A stretch of DNA of 64,000 bases, from NCBI GenBank assembly GCA_964464375.1, contig CAYXFU010000002.1, positions 62,001 through 126,000 on the forward strand. The letters are read 5' to 3'. The position numbers were made by a program, and so were the translations under genes. Source of the stretch: CAIOZA01 sp964464375 (lineage in GTDB: Bacteria; Bacteroidota; Ignavibacteria; Kapaibacteriales; UBA2268). The notes under the pieces are model-generated. The model was not told where the DNA came from and made no database searches. It saw only the letters and a program-made list of their open reading frames with translations. Positions 27,168 to 38,593 of the stretch are shown one piece after another. Numbering within the stretch: position 1 is the first letter of the stretch; every line of letters begins with the position of its first letter.

Positions 27168-28145
27168 CTATTGCTTCGTAAATATCTCAACCTTATTTTT
27201 AACAGGTTTCACAGTTCTTAGAAATTTGTACATTGCTGTCAGATCTTCTGTTGTAAGCCCCGCGTATTGAGTCATTGGCATAATTGTATTGAATGCACCT
27301 GGATTGACTTTCAAATGCTTGGATTCTTCAGTCGCAAAATTTTTAAATTTATCAATAAAATTCTGTAATGTCCATTTACCAATACCAGTTTCTGTGTCTG
27401 GAGTAATATTTGTTGATCTGACTTTTCCTCCTTTTGGTAATCCAAATTGAAATCCTCCAGCGAATTCCATACCTTCAATCTGTTTACCTTTTACTGCAGG
27501 AGTATGGCAATCAGCACAAGCTGCAATTTTTACCAAATATTTTCCATAAGCTAATGTATCGGTTGAAGGTGGTCTTTTCATTGGTGTTGCATCTGAAGGA
27601 ATCGTATTTACTATTAAATTCATTGGGAAGGTAAGATCATGTTTTGGAAAGCTACTTTTTATTGGCGAAAGGGTTCTCAGGTAAGCAATAATCGCTTTAA
27701 CATCCTCTGGATCCATTGATGCATATGCCTTATATGGCATCAAAGGGAAAAGCGATTCATTATTTTTATTTACACCACATGTGATTACCCTATAAATTTC
27801 ACCATCGGTCCATGATCCAAGATTGAATGGAGTAATATTACTTGAGTAAATCGATCCCGGCAATCCAATATTTTTATCAAAGAGCTCCCCTCCTTTTCCT
27901 TCTGTACCTTGAATTATAGGTCCGGAAAATAAATCCCAATTTCTTGTTGAATGGCAATCTATGCACAATGCAACATTTTCGGCAAGATATTTTCCTCTTG
28001 CGATTATTTCTGGATTTGACTTTACTTTCATTATTTGTGCATCCGACACTTTTGGAAATGCGGTTTTGAGATAAATGATTCCTGCAATTGCAACTAATAC
28101 TATTAAAGATATCAGTATTATTGGTATTTTTATAAATAATTTCAT
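27168..28145 (-). CDS. Dihaem c-type cytochrome
   Basis: 325 residues with an N-terminal hydrophobic helix (about 5-27) that is either a membrane anchor or a signal. Two haem-binding motifs are present: CIDCH at residues 61-65 and CADCH at 210-214, each opening a class I cytochrome c domain. Candidate axial methionines lie in PLMPYKAY and TIMPMTQY. The layout resembles the dihaem cytochromes that accompany alcohol or aldehyde dehydrogenases, but no such dehydrogenase is adjacent. It should act in the periplasm as an electron carrier. Confidence 0.9.
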   Translation of the reverse strand: MKLFIKIPIILISLIVLVAIAGIIYLKTAFPKVSDAQIMKVKSNPEIIARGKYLAENVALCIDCHSTRNWDLFSGPIIQGTEGKGGELFDKNIGLPGSIYSSNITPFNLGSWTDGEIYRVITCGVNKNNESLFPLMPYKAYASMDPEDVKAIIAYLRTLSPIKSSFPKHDLTFPMNLIVNTIPSDATPMKRPPSTDTLAYGKYLVKIAACADCHTPAVKGKQIEGMEFAGGFQFGLPKGGKVRSTNITPDTETGIGKWTLQNFIDKFKNFATEESKHLKVNPGAFNTIMPMTQYAGLTTEDLTAMYKFLRTVKPVKNKVEIFTKQ

Positions 28146-28509
28146 TGTGTTACTCCCTTGTACTATAAGAAGAATTTTAAAATATTTTTAAAATTATTAA
28201 AATAAAAATAATTAAAAAAAATAGGTATTCCAAATAAATAAATTAGTTTAGGCTAGAATTCTTTTCTTCACATTACTAATATGCAATGTTGAATTTAAAT
28301 ATAAAAAATCCCAATTTTTAATAAAATCCTCTACCAAAAAAATACCATGTAAATAACTGATAATAAAGAACATAAAAATTATTTTCAAAAGTTGTGAGAC
28401 TTTTTCTCAAAAAATGTGTTATATAATAAATGATTTGTACATTTTTTAAAATAGTTATTTATTTTAAATGATGATTTTATTAATTTCATTAATTGTTTTT
28501 TAAGATTGT
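28146..28509. other. 364-bp AT-rich gap between divergent genes
   Basis: Upstream region of both the leftward cytochrome gene and the rightward WD40 gene. Apart from a small 5-bp hairpin (TGAGA / TCTCA, 28395-28409) I see no reading frame, repeat or RNA motif. Confidence 0.5.
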
Positions 28510-31500
28510 ATGAAACTAAAGCTCCTGATAATTAGTTTACTTTGTATTACTTCATTACTACGAGTTTCTGCAGAGTGGTTAAATATCTATGATATTGATA
28601 CATCCTCATTTCCATTAATGAAAGCCAGATATTTTGCTTATGATGATAACTTCAAACTATTGACCAATCTATCTCAATCCGATATTACAGTAAAAGAAAA
28701 TGGTATAAAAAGAAATATCACCGGCATCAGTTGTCCGCCTAGTAAAACATTACAAAAGCTATCAATTACTTTGAGTTTCAATACTGGTACTACGATGTTT
28801 TCTAGTGAAGCAGTTAAATCATCCATTACTCTTGCAAAAACTTTATCAACAAACATAGTAGATAAAATTAATCTTCCCCCCTCAGAGATATCCATTCAAT
28901 CGTCAAATACAACAGCAAATCTAAATCTTGATTACACTGATGATAAAGTAAACATTAAATCTGCAATTGGATCATTAACTCCGTCTGAATCCGTTGACTT
29001 TATTGAATTATTACTAGATTCAAGTTACGGTGCGGTAAATATTTCAAAATCTGGATTATACAAGAGAATTATTATTTTATTTTCCGATGCCTATGGTGAA
29101 AAACCAAGTAATGCTGATATTAACAGTATTATCGATTCCTGCCATAAATACAGCATCGTTTTTTATGCTGTTGTATTCAATAGTAAATTTGTTGAGCCTG
29201 ATGGCATTAGAGCCGGATTGACTAAGATTGCTGAAGGAACAGGAGGGAGAATTTATAATAATGTTTTGACCGATTCAACAGTTCTTTTGGTTTCAACTGA
29301 AATTTTATCAATCATACAGAATGTAAAACCATGTACTGTTGAATGGGAAAGCGATATACTTTGTTCAACAACAATCAGAAATTTAGCCCTTGAAGTAAAT
29401 AACACTTCTATGAGGTCTGAAGTCGATTTTGTAGCTCCCGACAAATCAAGAGCATATCTTGACTTCAAACCTTCATCCATATTTTTTAAAAATTTACCTG
29501 TAGGTATTCAAATAGATACTACTATCACTGTAACTGCTCACAATGCTGATTTTGTTGTGTCAGACATTACTTCTACTAATAATGATTATACAATTTCACC
29601 AAAGAAATTTTCAGTGAAAAAGGGAAAAAGCCGAACTTTGACTCTAAGTTTTACTCCAAAAGACTCCAGCTATTCTTTTGCAAGTTTTGATGTTAAAACA
29701 AATTTATGCGCATTCAATATTCAATCTTCAAATTCATATTTTGGTAAAAAATCAAAACCTGCAATCAAGATTATTAATCCAAATGGTGGTGATGTGCTGC
29801 TAGCCGGGAGTGATACAGTGATCAGATGGGTTGGAGTTGACCCTTCTGATACTATTTCTTTGATGTTCTCACCAGACTTAGGTAAGTCCTGGAACCTGAT
29901 AACAAATGATGCTAGTGGTTTGCAATACAAATGGAACCCATTACCCAAAAAGCCATCTGACAAATCTCTGATCAAAGCAAAACAGACTGACAGAATCAGA
30001 GATTCCTTATCAGGTAATTTAATAACAACATTAAAAGGTCACAGCGATGTAGTTTATGCTCTTGCTTACAGTCCTGACGGTGATAAAATAGCATCAGGAT
30101 CTAATGATGGGAAGATTTTTATCTGGGATGTGAGTACCGGACAAATTATAACAAAATTAACATCTGGTCAGGTCTATTCATTGGCTTATAGTCCAGATGG
30201 AAAAACTCTTGCAAGTATTGGAAGTAGCTTAGTAATTTGGGATTTAGCATCTGCAACACCAAAATTTATCTTGGATCATTATGGCTTTTCAGTTGCATAC
30301 AGTCCCGATGGCAAATCTATAGTCAGTGGTGGGGGTGATGCAGAAATAAAAATCTGGGATACAAGTGATGGTAGTTTATTGAGAACTTTACTCGGTCATA
30401 CCGGTAGAGTACTCACAGTTGCTTACAGTCCCGATAACGGTACTATTGCAAGCGGTAGCAGTGATCAGACCATAAAACTATGGGATTTTTCAAGTGGAGT
30501 ATTAAAAACTACTTTGAATGGGCATAGTGATCTGGTCTTTTCTGTAAACTTCAGCAAAGATGGAAGTACGCTAACTAGCTGTAGTTATGACAAAAAAATA
30601 ATTATCTGGGATCTGAACGATAATACTCAGATAAGAACACTATTAGGTCATACTTTTTACATTTTATCTGTTGCATACAGCCCGGATGGGAACACATTAG
30701 CTAGTGGTTGCTTTGACAATTCTGTTTATGTCTGGGATTCTGAAACGGCAGTTATTCAGGATACATTGCTGGGACATACTAAGCCTGTTTATGTTGTTAC
30801 ATTCAGTCCGAATGGAAGGATAATTGCAAGTGGTAGTGCAGACAGTACTATCAAATTATGGAAGTATGTTCCAAAAGTTGTTTTGCAGGAAGATATCAGT
30901 GATTCGGTGTTTTCAATAGTAAGACCTATGGCAGAAATACTCGATGTTGATTTTGGTAATGTTCTAGTTAACAGAAATAAGGATTCCCTTGTAATTCCAT
31001 TTATCCGAAATATTGGTAAATATGCCCTTAACATCAAATCCATTTCAATTCTAGGACCGAATAATTCTGAATTTAATATGATTTCATCTATTCCTCCTTA
31101 TACAATACAACCTGGTGAAACAAAGAATTTGGTTTTCAGATTTAAACCCTCTTCAATTGGACTCAAGACATCTTTTGTAAAAATAGAAACTTTTGATTCA
31201 ACATATATCATTAAATTCAGTGGTACAGGCATACAGCCCAAATTAAAGGTGATGAATAATGATGTCGACTTTGGATTTGCTGAAGTAGGGAAATCTAAAG
31301 ATACAATCCTTATTTTATTAAAAAATATTGATAGTATCCCAATCACTATAAATAATTCATTCTTGACTGGAGTAGGTATGGATGAATTTGAAATTATCAA
31401 TGGTGGTGGCAATTTTACACTTACACCAAATGAAGAAAGAACTTTAACTATTCGATTCAAGCCTGAGTATATAGGAAAAGTTTCAAGTTATTTGAACTTC

Positions 31501-32238
31501 GAAAGTTCATCTGCTTCTATGACTGTTCAAACAAGATTGTTAGGGCAGGGGATAGGTGGCTACGTATATTGTTCTGATGATTCAGCTTTTGCCGGAGAGA
31601 AAAGATATATTAATCTCAAGGTTGGAGGAGTAAAAACCAGTACTGTTGAATCTTCTGCATCATCTTACAAGGCTCTGATCCGTTTTCAAAAATATATACT
31701 TAAATCAATTGATCCAAATATTAGTCCAATATTTTCAGGTGATTCTTCAACAATTGAAATCAAAGGTGCTTATGTAAGTGCTGATGTTGTCGGTAAATTT
31801 GAAGTAATGGCAGGTCTTGGAAATGTTGCTGAAACATCAATTGATCTTCTAAGTTTTAAATGGCTTGACAGAAATGGTCAGGAAATACCTGTTCAAACTA
31901 AAACAAGAAGTGGACTTTTTAAGTTACTGGGAGTTTGTGAAGAAGGTGGGAGAAGGTTGATAAATGTTGATGGAAAGCTGGAATTGACGTTGATCAGCCC
32001 AAATCCAGGTGATGATAATATTGAAATTCAGTATCAACTCATTGAAACAGGTCCGACAAGAATGTATATTGCAGATGTTCTAGGTTCTAATATACTAGAA
32101 GTATTTAACATCAATAATATATCAACTCAACCACAGAGCAAAAAAATTTCACTAAATTACTTTCCAAATGGACTTTATTTTATTATCTTGCAAACTCCAA
32201 CGGAAATAGTTACTAAAAGGTTGTTAATTCAGAAGTGA
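28510..32238 (+). CDS. Secreted multidomain protein: VWA-like, WD40 propeller, ASH domains, T9SS sorting domain
   Basis: 1242 residues with a signal peptide (about 1-21). Regions in order: a VWA-like domain (about 70-265) whose metal site reads FNTGTT instead of DxSxS; a choice-of-anchor-D/ASH-like domain (about 315-405); and a domain starting NPNGGDVLLAGS (about 418). Next comes a seven-repeat WD40 propeller (about 505-785) with recurring AYSPDG and IWD/LWD ends. Two further ASH-like domains follow (about 808-1015), each with a VDFG motif, then a T9SS-type C-terminal sorting domain (SPNPGDDNIEIQYQL, PNGLYFIIL). It is probably a surface scaffold. Its stop overlaps the GTG of the OmpA-family gene by 4 bp, so the two products probably work together. 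Confidence 0.85.
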   Translation: MKLKLLIISLLCITSLLRVSAEWLNIYDIDTSSFPLMKARYFAYDDNFKLLTNLSQSDITVKENGIKRNITGISCPPSKTLQKLSITLSFNTGTTMFSSEAVKSSITLAKTLSTNIVDKINLPPSEISIQSSNTTANLNLDYTDDKVNIKSAIGSLTPSESVDFIELLLDSSYGAVNISKSGLYKRIIILFSDAYGEKPSNADINSIIDSCHKYSIVFYAVVFNSKFVEPDGIRAGLTKIAEGTGGRIYNNVLTDSTVLLVSTEILSIIQNVKPCTVEWESDILCSTTIRNLALEVNNTSMRSEVDFVAPDKSRAYLDFKPSSIFFKNLPVGIQIDTTITVTAHNADFVVSDITSTNNDYTISPKKFSVKKGKSRTLTLSFTPKDSSYSFASFDVKTNLCAFNIQSSNSYFGKKSKPAIKIINPNGGDVLLAGSDTVIRWVGVDPSDTISLMFSPDLGKSWNLITNDASGLQYKWNPLPKKPSDKSLIKAKQTDRIRDSLSGNLITTLKGHSDVVYALAYSPDGDKIASGSNDGKIFIWDVSTGQIITKLTSGQVYSLAYSPDGKTLASIGSSLVIWDLASATPKFILDHYGFSVAYSPDGKSIVSGGGDAEIKIWDTSDGSLLRTLLGHTGRVLTVAYSPDNGTIASGSSDQTIKLWDFSSGVLKTTLNGHSDLVFSVNFSKDGSTLTSCSYDKKIIIWDLNDNTQIRTLLGHTFYILSVAYSPDGNTLASGCFDNSVYVWDSETAVIQDTLLGHTKPVYVVTFSPNGRIIASGSADSTIKLWKYVPKVVLQEDISDSVFSIVRPMAEILDVDFGNVLVNRNKDSLVIPFIRNIGKYALNIKSISILGPNNSEFNMISSIPPYTIQPGETKNLVFRFKPSSIGLKTSFVKIETFDSTYIIKFSGTGIQPKLKVMNNDVDFGFAEVGKSKDTILILLKNIDSIPITINNSFLTGVGMDEFEIINGGGNFTLTPNEERTLTIRFKPEYIGKVSSYLNFESSSASMTVQTRLLGQGIGGYVYCSDDSAFAGEKRYINLKVGGVKTSTVESSASSYKALIRFQKYILKSIDPNISPIFSGDSSTIEIKGAYVSADVVGKFEVMAGLGNVAETSIDLLSFKWLDRNGQEIPVQTKTRSGLFKLLGVCEEGGRRLINVDGKLELTLISPNPGDDNIEIQYQLIETGPTRMYIADVLGSNILEVFNINNISTQPQSKKISLNYFPNGLYFIILQTPTEIVTKRLLIQK

Positions 32239-34430
32239 ACCGATTGAAGAATATTGATTTAAATAACATATTAAAATGCTTCTATGTCATTTTATTTATA
32301 ATGACATTAACTTTCAATTTACACTCCCAGGAATTACTCAATACTGATCTTACCAGAATCGGAATATTTAGTAACTTCAATTTCAATAGTCATGAAGCAG
32401 ATTTTAAGAAAATTCCAGGATGTCCAAGTTGTTCACCTGGGTATAAGACAGGAAGTGGTAACGGTTTAACCTTTGGAGTTTTATTCGAATATCCATTCTC
32501 CTCATTCTTCAGAGCTGGATTGAGAGCTTCATTCAATGATCATAGCGGTTTATTAACCAGAACGGAAGAAACTACGATATTTTATGGAGGGGAAAATGAT
32601 GTGCCGGGTAGATTTGAACACAGACTGGATGCTAACATAAAGACATTTGGTTTTGAACCTTATACCCAGTTTCGGATAATTCCTAACTTGTATGTCGGAG
32701 TTGTTTTTTACTTAGGATTCATTTCAACAGCAAGTTACAGTCAGGTTGAAAAACTTGTGTTTCCCACAGGGTCAGGTACATTCCTGGATTCAAACGGTAA
32801 TGACACAAAAAAGCGTACAAGAAACGAATTTTCAGGTGATATAAAGAATGCCTCAAGTACATTTTTATCTATCGGTGGTGGAATATCTTATGAAGTTCCT
32901 CTGAATAAGGAAAGAACTATTCTTGCGGAACCAAGGATAAATTATGCTCTTGGCTTATCCAATATTGTAAATTCAATTGAGGTTCCGAAATGGTCTGTAA
33001 ATTCAATTAGTGTCGGAATAGCATTGAAATATGTATTCCGTTCAAAGCCCGAAATAATTAAAAAATATGAGAAGATTGAGAGAATTGATACAATCAGAAA
33101 AGAATCCGAATCAATAACTGCACAACTGTTTGCTCAAGGGATTTTAAATAAGAGGATTGAAGTTACTCAAAATGAAATCGTCGAATTAACTACAGAAACA
33201 TTCCAAAGAACAGATACAATTTTTGTTCCGACAATTGTTGATCTTAAGCCATTTATCACTGCCGTTGGAGTTGATAGTTCTGGTAATGAAATTCAAGAAC
33301 CTTTATTCAAAATCGAAGAATTTCTCTCAACTAAAATTCAGCCAATATTGAATTATGTATTTTTTGATGAAGGTTCAGCAGTCATACCACCAAGATATGA
33401 ACAACTAGATAGAGTTGAAATTTCGGCTTTCAAGGAAGCTAATCTGTTTCATAATACAATACTTAAATCATACTATGATGTTCTCAATGTTGTAGGCAAT
33501 AGATTGTCAAAAAAGCCGGATTATAAGCTTAAATTGATTGGATGCAACGATGGGTATTCAACTGAAAAGGATAATGAAAATCTGTCAATGAAACGAGCTG
33601 AAGCAGTTCGTGACTATCTTAACCATATATGGAATATCTCTCCTGACAGAATCTCTATAGAAACCAGAAATTTACCGGATAAACCTTCTACTCCAATTCA
33701 GGATCCTGATAAACTTGAGGAGAACCGTAGAGTAGAACTTTATTCAGATAATGATGATTTATTAAAACCGATTCAATATACTGACACAATGAGGGTTATA
33801 ACACCACCAACTGTTCGGTTTAAAACCGACATTATATCAAATAATTCTATCACAAATGCAGATATAATTATTAAAAATGGAGATAAAGTTATCAAGGTTA
33901 TCAAATCCAATGCGATATCGGGTAAATATACCGACTGGAAGCTGGATGAAGATATTATAATCATGAAGAATGTCAGTAATGATTTAAAATATAAGCTAAA
34001 CGTCAAAGACAGTAAAGATAATATCTCCAGTACAAATGAAAAGACAATCCAATTCAAAGTAACTACTATCAAGCAGAAGAAAAAGGAAAAGAAGGGTGAT
34101 AAGGAAATTGATCGTTACAGCCTCATACTTTTTGATTTCGATAAAGCGGATCTAGAAAAAAATAATCTGAAGATTATTAATGACATCAAGCAAAAAATAA
34201 AACCCACTTCCGACATTTATATCACAGGTCACACTGACCGTACAGGCGAGGACAGTTACAACCTTCGTTTATCTATCGAGCGTGCATTTGCAACCAAAAA
34301 AGCTATGGGCTTTCCAAAAGCAATAGCTGAAGGAGTAGGGGAGAAGATAATTCTTCATGATAATGATCTACCTGAAGGCAGATTCTTCTGCAGAACAGTC
34401 AACATTATAGTTGAAACGAAATTGAAGTAG
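32235..34430 (+). CDS. Outer-membrane OmpA-family protein with two OmpA-like regions
   Basis: 731 residues beginning at GTG, which overlaps the upstream stop codon by 4 bp. The N-terminal hydrophobic segment (about 12-30) ends in LHSQ, typical of a Bacteroidota signal peptide. Residues about 35-275 look like an outer-membrane beta-barrel with alternating aromatic strands. A first OmpA-like region (about 370-510) shows FDEGSAVIPP, LSMKRAEAVRDYL and ENRRVEL. A second (about 630-731) shows FDFDKADLE, ITGHTDRTGE and LRLSIERA. Such domains bind peptidoglycan, so the protein should tether the envelope and may display or anchor the coupled WD40 protein. Confidence 0.88.
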   Translation: MNRLKNIDLNNILKCFYVILFIMTLTFNLHSQELLNTDLTRIGIFSNFNFNSHEADFKKIPGCPSCSPGYKTGSGNGLTFGVLFEYPFSSFFRAGLRASFNDHSGLLTRTEETTIFYGGENDVPGRFEHRLDANIKTFGFEPYTQFRIIPNLYVGVVFYLGFISTASYSQVEKLVFPTGSGTFLDSNGNDTKKRTRNEFSGDIKNASSTFLSIGGGISYEVPLNKERTILAEPRINYALGLSNIVNSIEVPKWSVNSISVGIALKYVFRSKPEIIKKYEKIERIDTIRKESESITAQLFAQGILNKRIEVTQNEIVELTTETFQRTDTIFVPTIVDLKPFITAVGVDSSGNEIQEPLFKIEEFLSTKIQPILNYVFFDEGSAVIPPRYEQLDRVEISAFKEANLFHNTILKSYYDVLNVVGNRLSKKPDYKLKLIGCNDGYSTEKDNENLSMKRAEAVRDYLNHIWNISPDRISIETRNLPDKPSTPIQDPDKLEENRRVELYSDNDDLLKPIQYTDTMRVITPPTVRFKTDIISNNSITNADIIIKNGDKVIKVIKSNAISGKYTDWKLDEDIIIMKNVSNDLKYKLNVKDSKDNISSTNEKTIQFKVTTIKQKKKEKKGDKEIDRYSLILFDFDKADLEKNNLKIINDIKQKIKPTSDIYITGHTDRTGEDSYNLRLSIERAFATKKAMGFPKAIAEGVGEKIILHDNDLPEGRFFCRTVNIIVETKLK

Positions 34431-34502
34431 AAAGGCTAAAATCTACAAAGGTATTAACATTAAAAGAAGCATTTATTGGAAATATGTTAGAAAAATAAAT
34501 AA

Positions 34503-34533
34503 CGCCCTTGTAAGTAATTGATTTACAAGGGCG
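34503..34533. terminator. Hairpin terminator between the OmpA-family gene and ssrA
   Basis: An 11-bp perfect stem (CGCCCTTGTAA / TTACAAGGGCG) with a 9-base loop lies 15 bases beyond the tmRNA 3' end. An AT-rich tail follows on the leftward side. Confidence 0.85.
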
Positions 34534-34548
34534 CTATGATTTAAATAG

Positions 34549-34908
34549 TGGAGATGGCGGGAGTTGAACCCGCGTCCGAAGAGCTTCTTTCGATGCCTCT
34601 ACATGCTTAGCCGATCTATAATTTTCATCAATTTCTTAACCGCTCGGCAGGTCGAAAAAGCTTATCTGTGTGTTGTCTTGTTCCGCCTCCCACAGCAAGA
34701 TTTGGAACCAGCCCTTCTGTTTGCGACACCTAATGATTAGCCGAGGGGCAAACTTATCATAAGATGTAGTTGCTTTTGGTTATTATGCAGCTAAAGCGTA
34801 ATTGTTTTCGGCATTTATAAGCCTACCGGTTGAATTTACGTGCACCACCGATTGAGCACGACATGCCGCGACCGACGTCCATCACCCCGTCGAATCCGTT
34901 TCATCCCC
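34549..34908 (-). ncRNA. ssrA: Transfer-messenger RNA (tmRNA)
   Basis: About 360 nt. Reading leftward, the 5' end is GGGGATGAAACGGATTCGAC, a hallmark of one-piece tmRNA, and the 3' tRNA-like end carries GGGTTCAACTCCCGCC followed by CATCTCC, which pairs with the 5' GGGGATG. The tag frame at 34783-34815 reads N-A-E-N-N-Y-A-L-A-A and then TAA, close to the ENNYALAA tags of Bacteroidota. The exact resume codon is not certain. It rescues stalled ribosomes with SmpB. CCA is not encoded at the 3' end. Confidence 0.96.
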
Positions 34909-34955
34909 ATGTGAAAACTCAAGACGAAATCGTTGTAATTTATTGTTAAATGTGC

Positions 34956-36245
34956 TTATACAAGATTGTAGAAGAGAGCCTTTGCGTTTTCGAATTCTTC
35001 TCTTATCAGAGTTTCTTCAATTTGTGTGAGTTCTTTCCCTCTTCGTGCCATTACAATTTTAACAGTTTCAATCGCTTTGTCTGGTTTATAAAATGAACAT
35101 CCCTTAACTCCACGCCATGCGAATGATGGAATGTAATTTGGAAGAAAACCATCAGCAACAACAATCCCGCAAATCCCTGCCACTGTTCCGGTTGTGAACG
35201 ATGTGTTGATCGCAGTTTTAGTATGGTCTCCGCATAGTAATCCAACAAACATTCTGTGTGTATCTATTTCCTGTTTATAAAAATTAACTCTAATGTTGCT
35301 ATAGGTATTTTTCAGATCAGATGTATTAGTATCAGCACCCAGATTTACCCATTCAGAAATAAAGGAATGTCCAAGAAATCCTTCGTGCTGCTTATTTGAA
35401 TAGCCCTGAATTATTGAATTTTCTACTTCACCACCAACTTTGCAATGTGGTCCTATTGCTGTGTTGCCATAAATTTTAGCCCCTATTTTTATAGTAGAAT
35501 TTTCCCCTATATAACAAGGTCCCATGATAACAGCATTAGCCATGATATTTGCGTTTCTATCAATAATAATGCATCCTTCTGAAGCATCCAGAACAACTCC
35601 CGGAGCTAAATAAGCACTATCGCAGATTCGAATTTTATCTTCATTTATATATCTTACACCAGAATCCAGTAATTTCTGAGTATCCGGATTGCAAGTATAA
35701 TATTGGATGGATTCATTAATTTCTTTACCAACATTGTCAAATGTATCCCACAAGAAATTTAAAAGTTTTGGTCTTGGGATTTCGATATTCGGAACCAATC
35801 TGCCGAAATCTGTTAGAATTTTAGGCAAGAATTGTTTGTCAATATCAGATGGGTTTATAATATCTTCAGCAGTCATAAATGCTGCAACAGGTTGACCCTG
35901 ATGAACAAATAATGCTGATTTAGAAATCAGATCTTGTTGAATATGTTGTTCATACAACTCAGATAAAGAATCAAAGAATTCTTTTTCAGGAACAATGGTT
36001 GAATTTAGAATTAATATATTTTCTTTTTCAAGATTTTGCGGATTTGTTGTGTATCTGGCAAGAAAAGACTCAAGATGCTTTTCTCTTCCATGATATATGA
36101 TCTTAGAATCGGGGAATAATTTTTGTACTTTCTCAAAATAGAGAAATGATCCTAGTCTTAGTTCCCATCCACAATGCAGAATTGTAAATGGATAGAGGCT
36201 AGTTACATTCGGAGATTCATAAATAAGTAATGCATCTATTTTCAT
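34956..36245 (-). CDS. GlmU-like sugar nucleotidyltransferase/hexapeptide protein
   Basis: 429 residues. The N-terminal part (about 1-190) resembles the truncated nucleotidyltransferase domain annotated as a GlmU-like or putative sugar nucleotidyltransferase family in Bacteroidota, beginning ALLIYESPNVTSLYPFTI. The C-terminal part (about 210-390) is a left-handed beta-helix with hexapeptide repeats such as CIIIDRNANIMANAVI, GPCYIGENSTIKIGAKIYG and AIGPHCKVGG. Canonical GlmU active-site motifs are not obvious, so the substrate is open. It is the last gene of a leftward pyrG-FKBP-GlmU-like group, 10 bp after the FKBP gene. Confidence 0.82.
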   Translation of the reverse strand: MKIDALLIYESPNVTSLYPFTILHCGWELRLGSFLYFEKVQKLFPDSKIIYHGREKHLESFLARYTTNPQNLEKENILILNSTIVPEKEFFDSLSELYEQHIQQDLISKSALFVHQGQPVAAFMTAEDIINPSDIDKQFLPKILTDFGRLVPNIEIPRPKLLNFLWDTFDNVGKEINESIQYYTCNPDTQKLLDSGVRYINEDKIRICDSAYLAPGVVLDASEGCIIIDRNANIMANAVIMGPCYIGENSTIKIGAKIYGNTAIGPHCKVGGEVENSIIQGYSNKQHEGFLGHSFISEWVNLGADTNTSDLKNTYSNIRVNFYKQEIDTHRMFVGLLCGDHTKTAINTSFTTGTVAGICGIVVADGFLPNYIPSFAWRGVKGCSFYKPDKAIETVKIVMARRGKELTQIEETLIREEFENAKALFYNLV

Positions 36246-36255
36246 TAAGGCTTGC

Positions 36256-36684
36256 CTATTCCACTTTAATTAATTCAGTAAGGATAAAGAGGTAAGCATT
36301 ACCCGGAACATTTTTAAGAGCTCTGGCTCCAAATCCAAGTTCAGGAGGTACTAACAATTTACGTTTGCCTCCTTGTTTCATGGTCAATACTCCTTCTTCT
36401 AAACCTTTTATTACGTCACTCTTGCCAATCGTAAAGACTACAGGTCTGTTAGAACGAAAAGTGTTTTCAATCTCAGATCCGTTTTCATCTGTTATTAACA
36501 AGTGAACAGTACATTTGCTTCCTTCAATAGGAGATTTTCCATTCCCTAAAGTTAAGTCAACAAATTTCAATCCGGATTGAGTGCTATCAAAAGTTACTGA
36601 AGAAGTATTTGAAACTTTGGATGATGAACAGGAAAACAATGACAACCCAAAGATCAAAAAGATAAGTATGTATAGTATTTTCAT
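36256..36684 (-). CDS. FKBP-type peptidyl-prolyl isomerase lipoprotein
   Basis: 142 residues. A signal sequence ends in the lipobox LSLFSC, so Cys19 should be lipidated. The remainder is one FKBP domain, with GSKCTVHLLI, RPVVFTIGKSDVIKGLEEGVLTM, GGKRKLLVPPELGFG and the C-terminal YLFILTELIKVE. It should catalyse proline isomerisation in extracytoplasmic protein folding. It lies 40 bp after pyrG and 10 bp before the GlmU-like gene on the same strand. Confidence 0.92.
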   Translation of the reverse strand: MKILYILIFLIFGLSLFSCSSSKVSNTSSVTFDSTQSGLKFVDLTLGNGKSPIEGSKCTVHLLITDENGSEIENTFRSNRPVVFTIGKSDVIKGLEEGVLTMKQGGKRKLLVPPELGFGARALKNVPGNAYLFILTELIKVE

Positions 36685-36724
36685 TGTTTCACCATGCGAA
36701 TAATTGCTTGTTTAATTAATTTCT

Positions 36725-38449
<1,725 letters not shown>

Positions 38450-38458
38450 TTACTACAT

Positions 38459-38496
38459 TTTGATTTCAGAATTTAAGAAATAATTTTGAAATCAAA
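38459..38496. repeat. 10-bp inverted repeat between pyrG and feoA
   Basis: TTTGATTTCA (38459-38468) and TGAAATCAAA (38487-38496) are perfect inverted copies separated by 18 bp, in the intergenic region shared by the divergent pyrG and feoAB genes. It could be an operator or a hairpin. It does not match the classical actinobacterial DtxR box. Confidence 0.4.
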
Positions 38497-38593
38497 TTAG
38501 TAAAATCTATTTTTGATAATAGACACGACTAATTAATCATATTCGTCTTAAAAATTTAATAATTGTTTTAATAAATATTGACATCAAAAAAAT

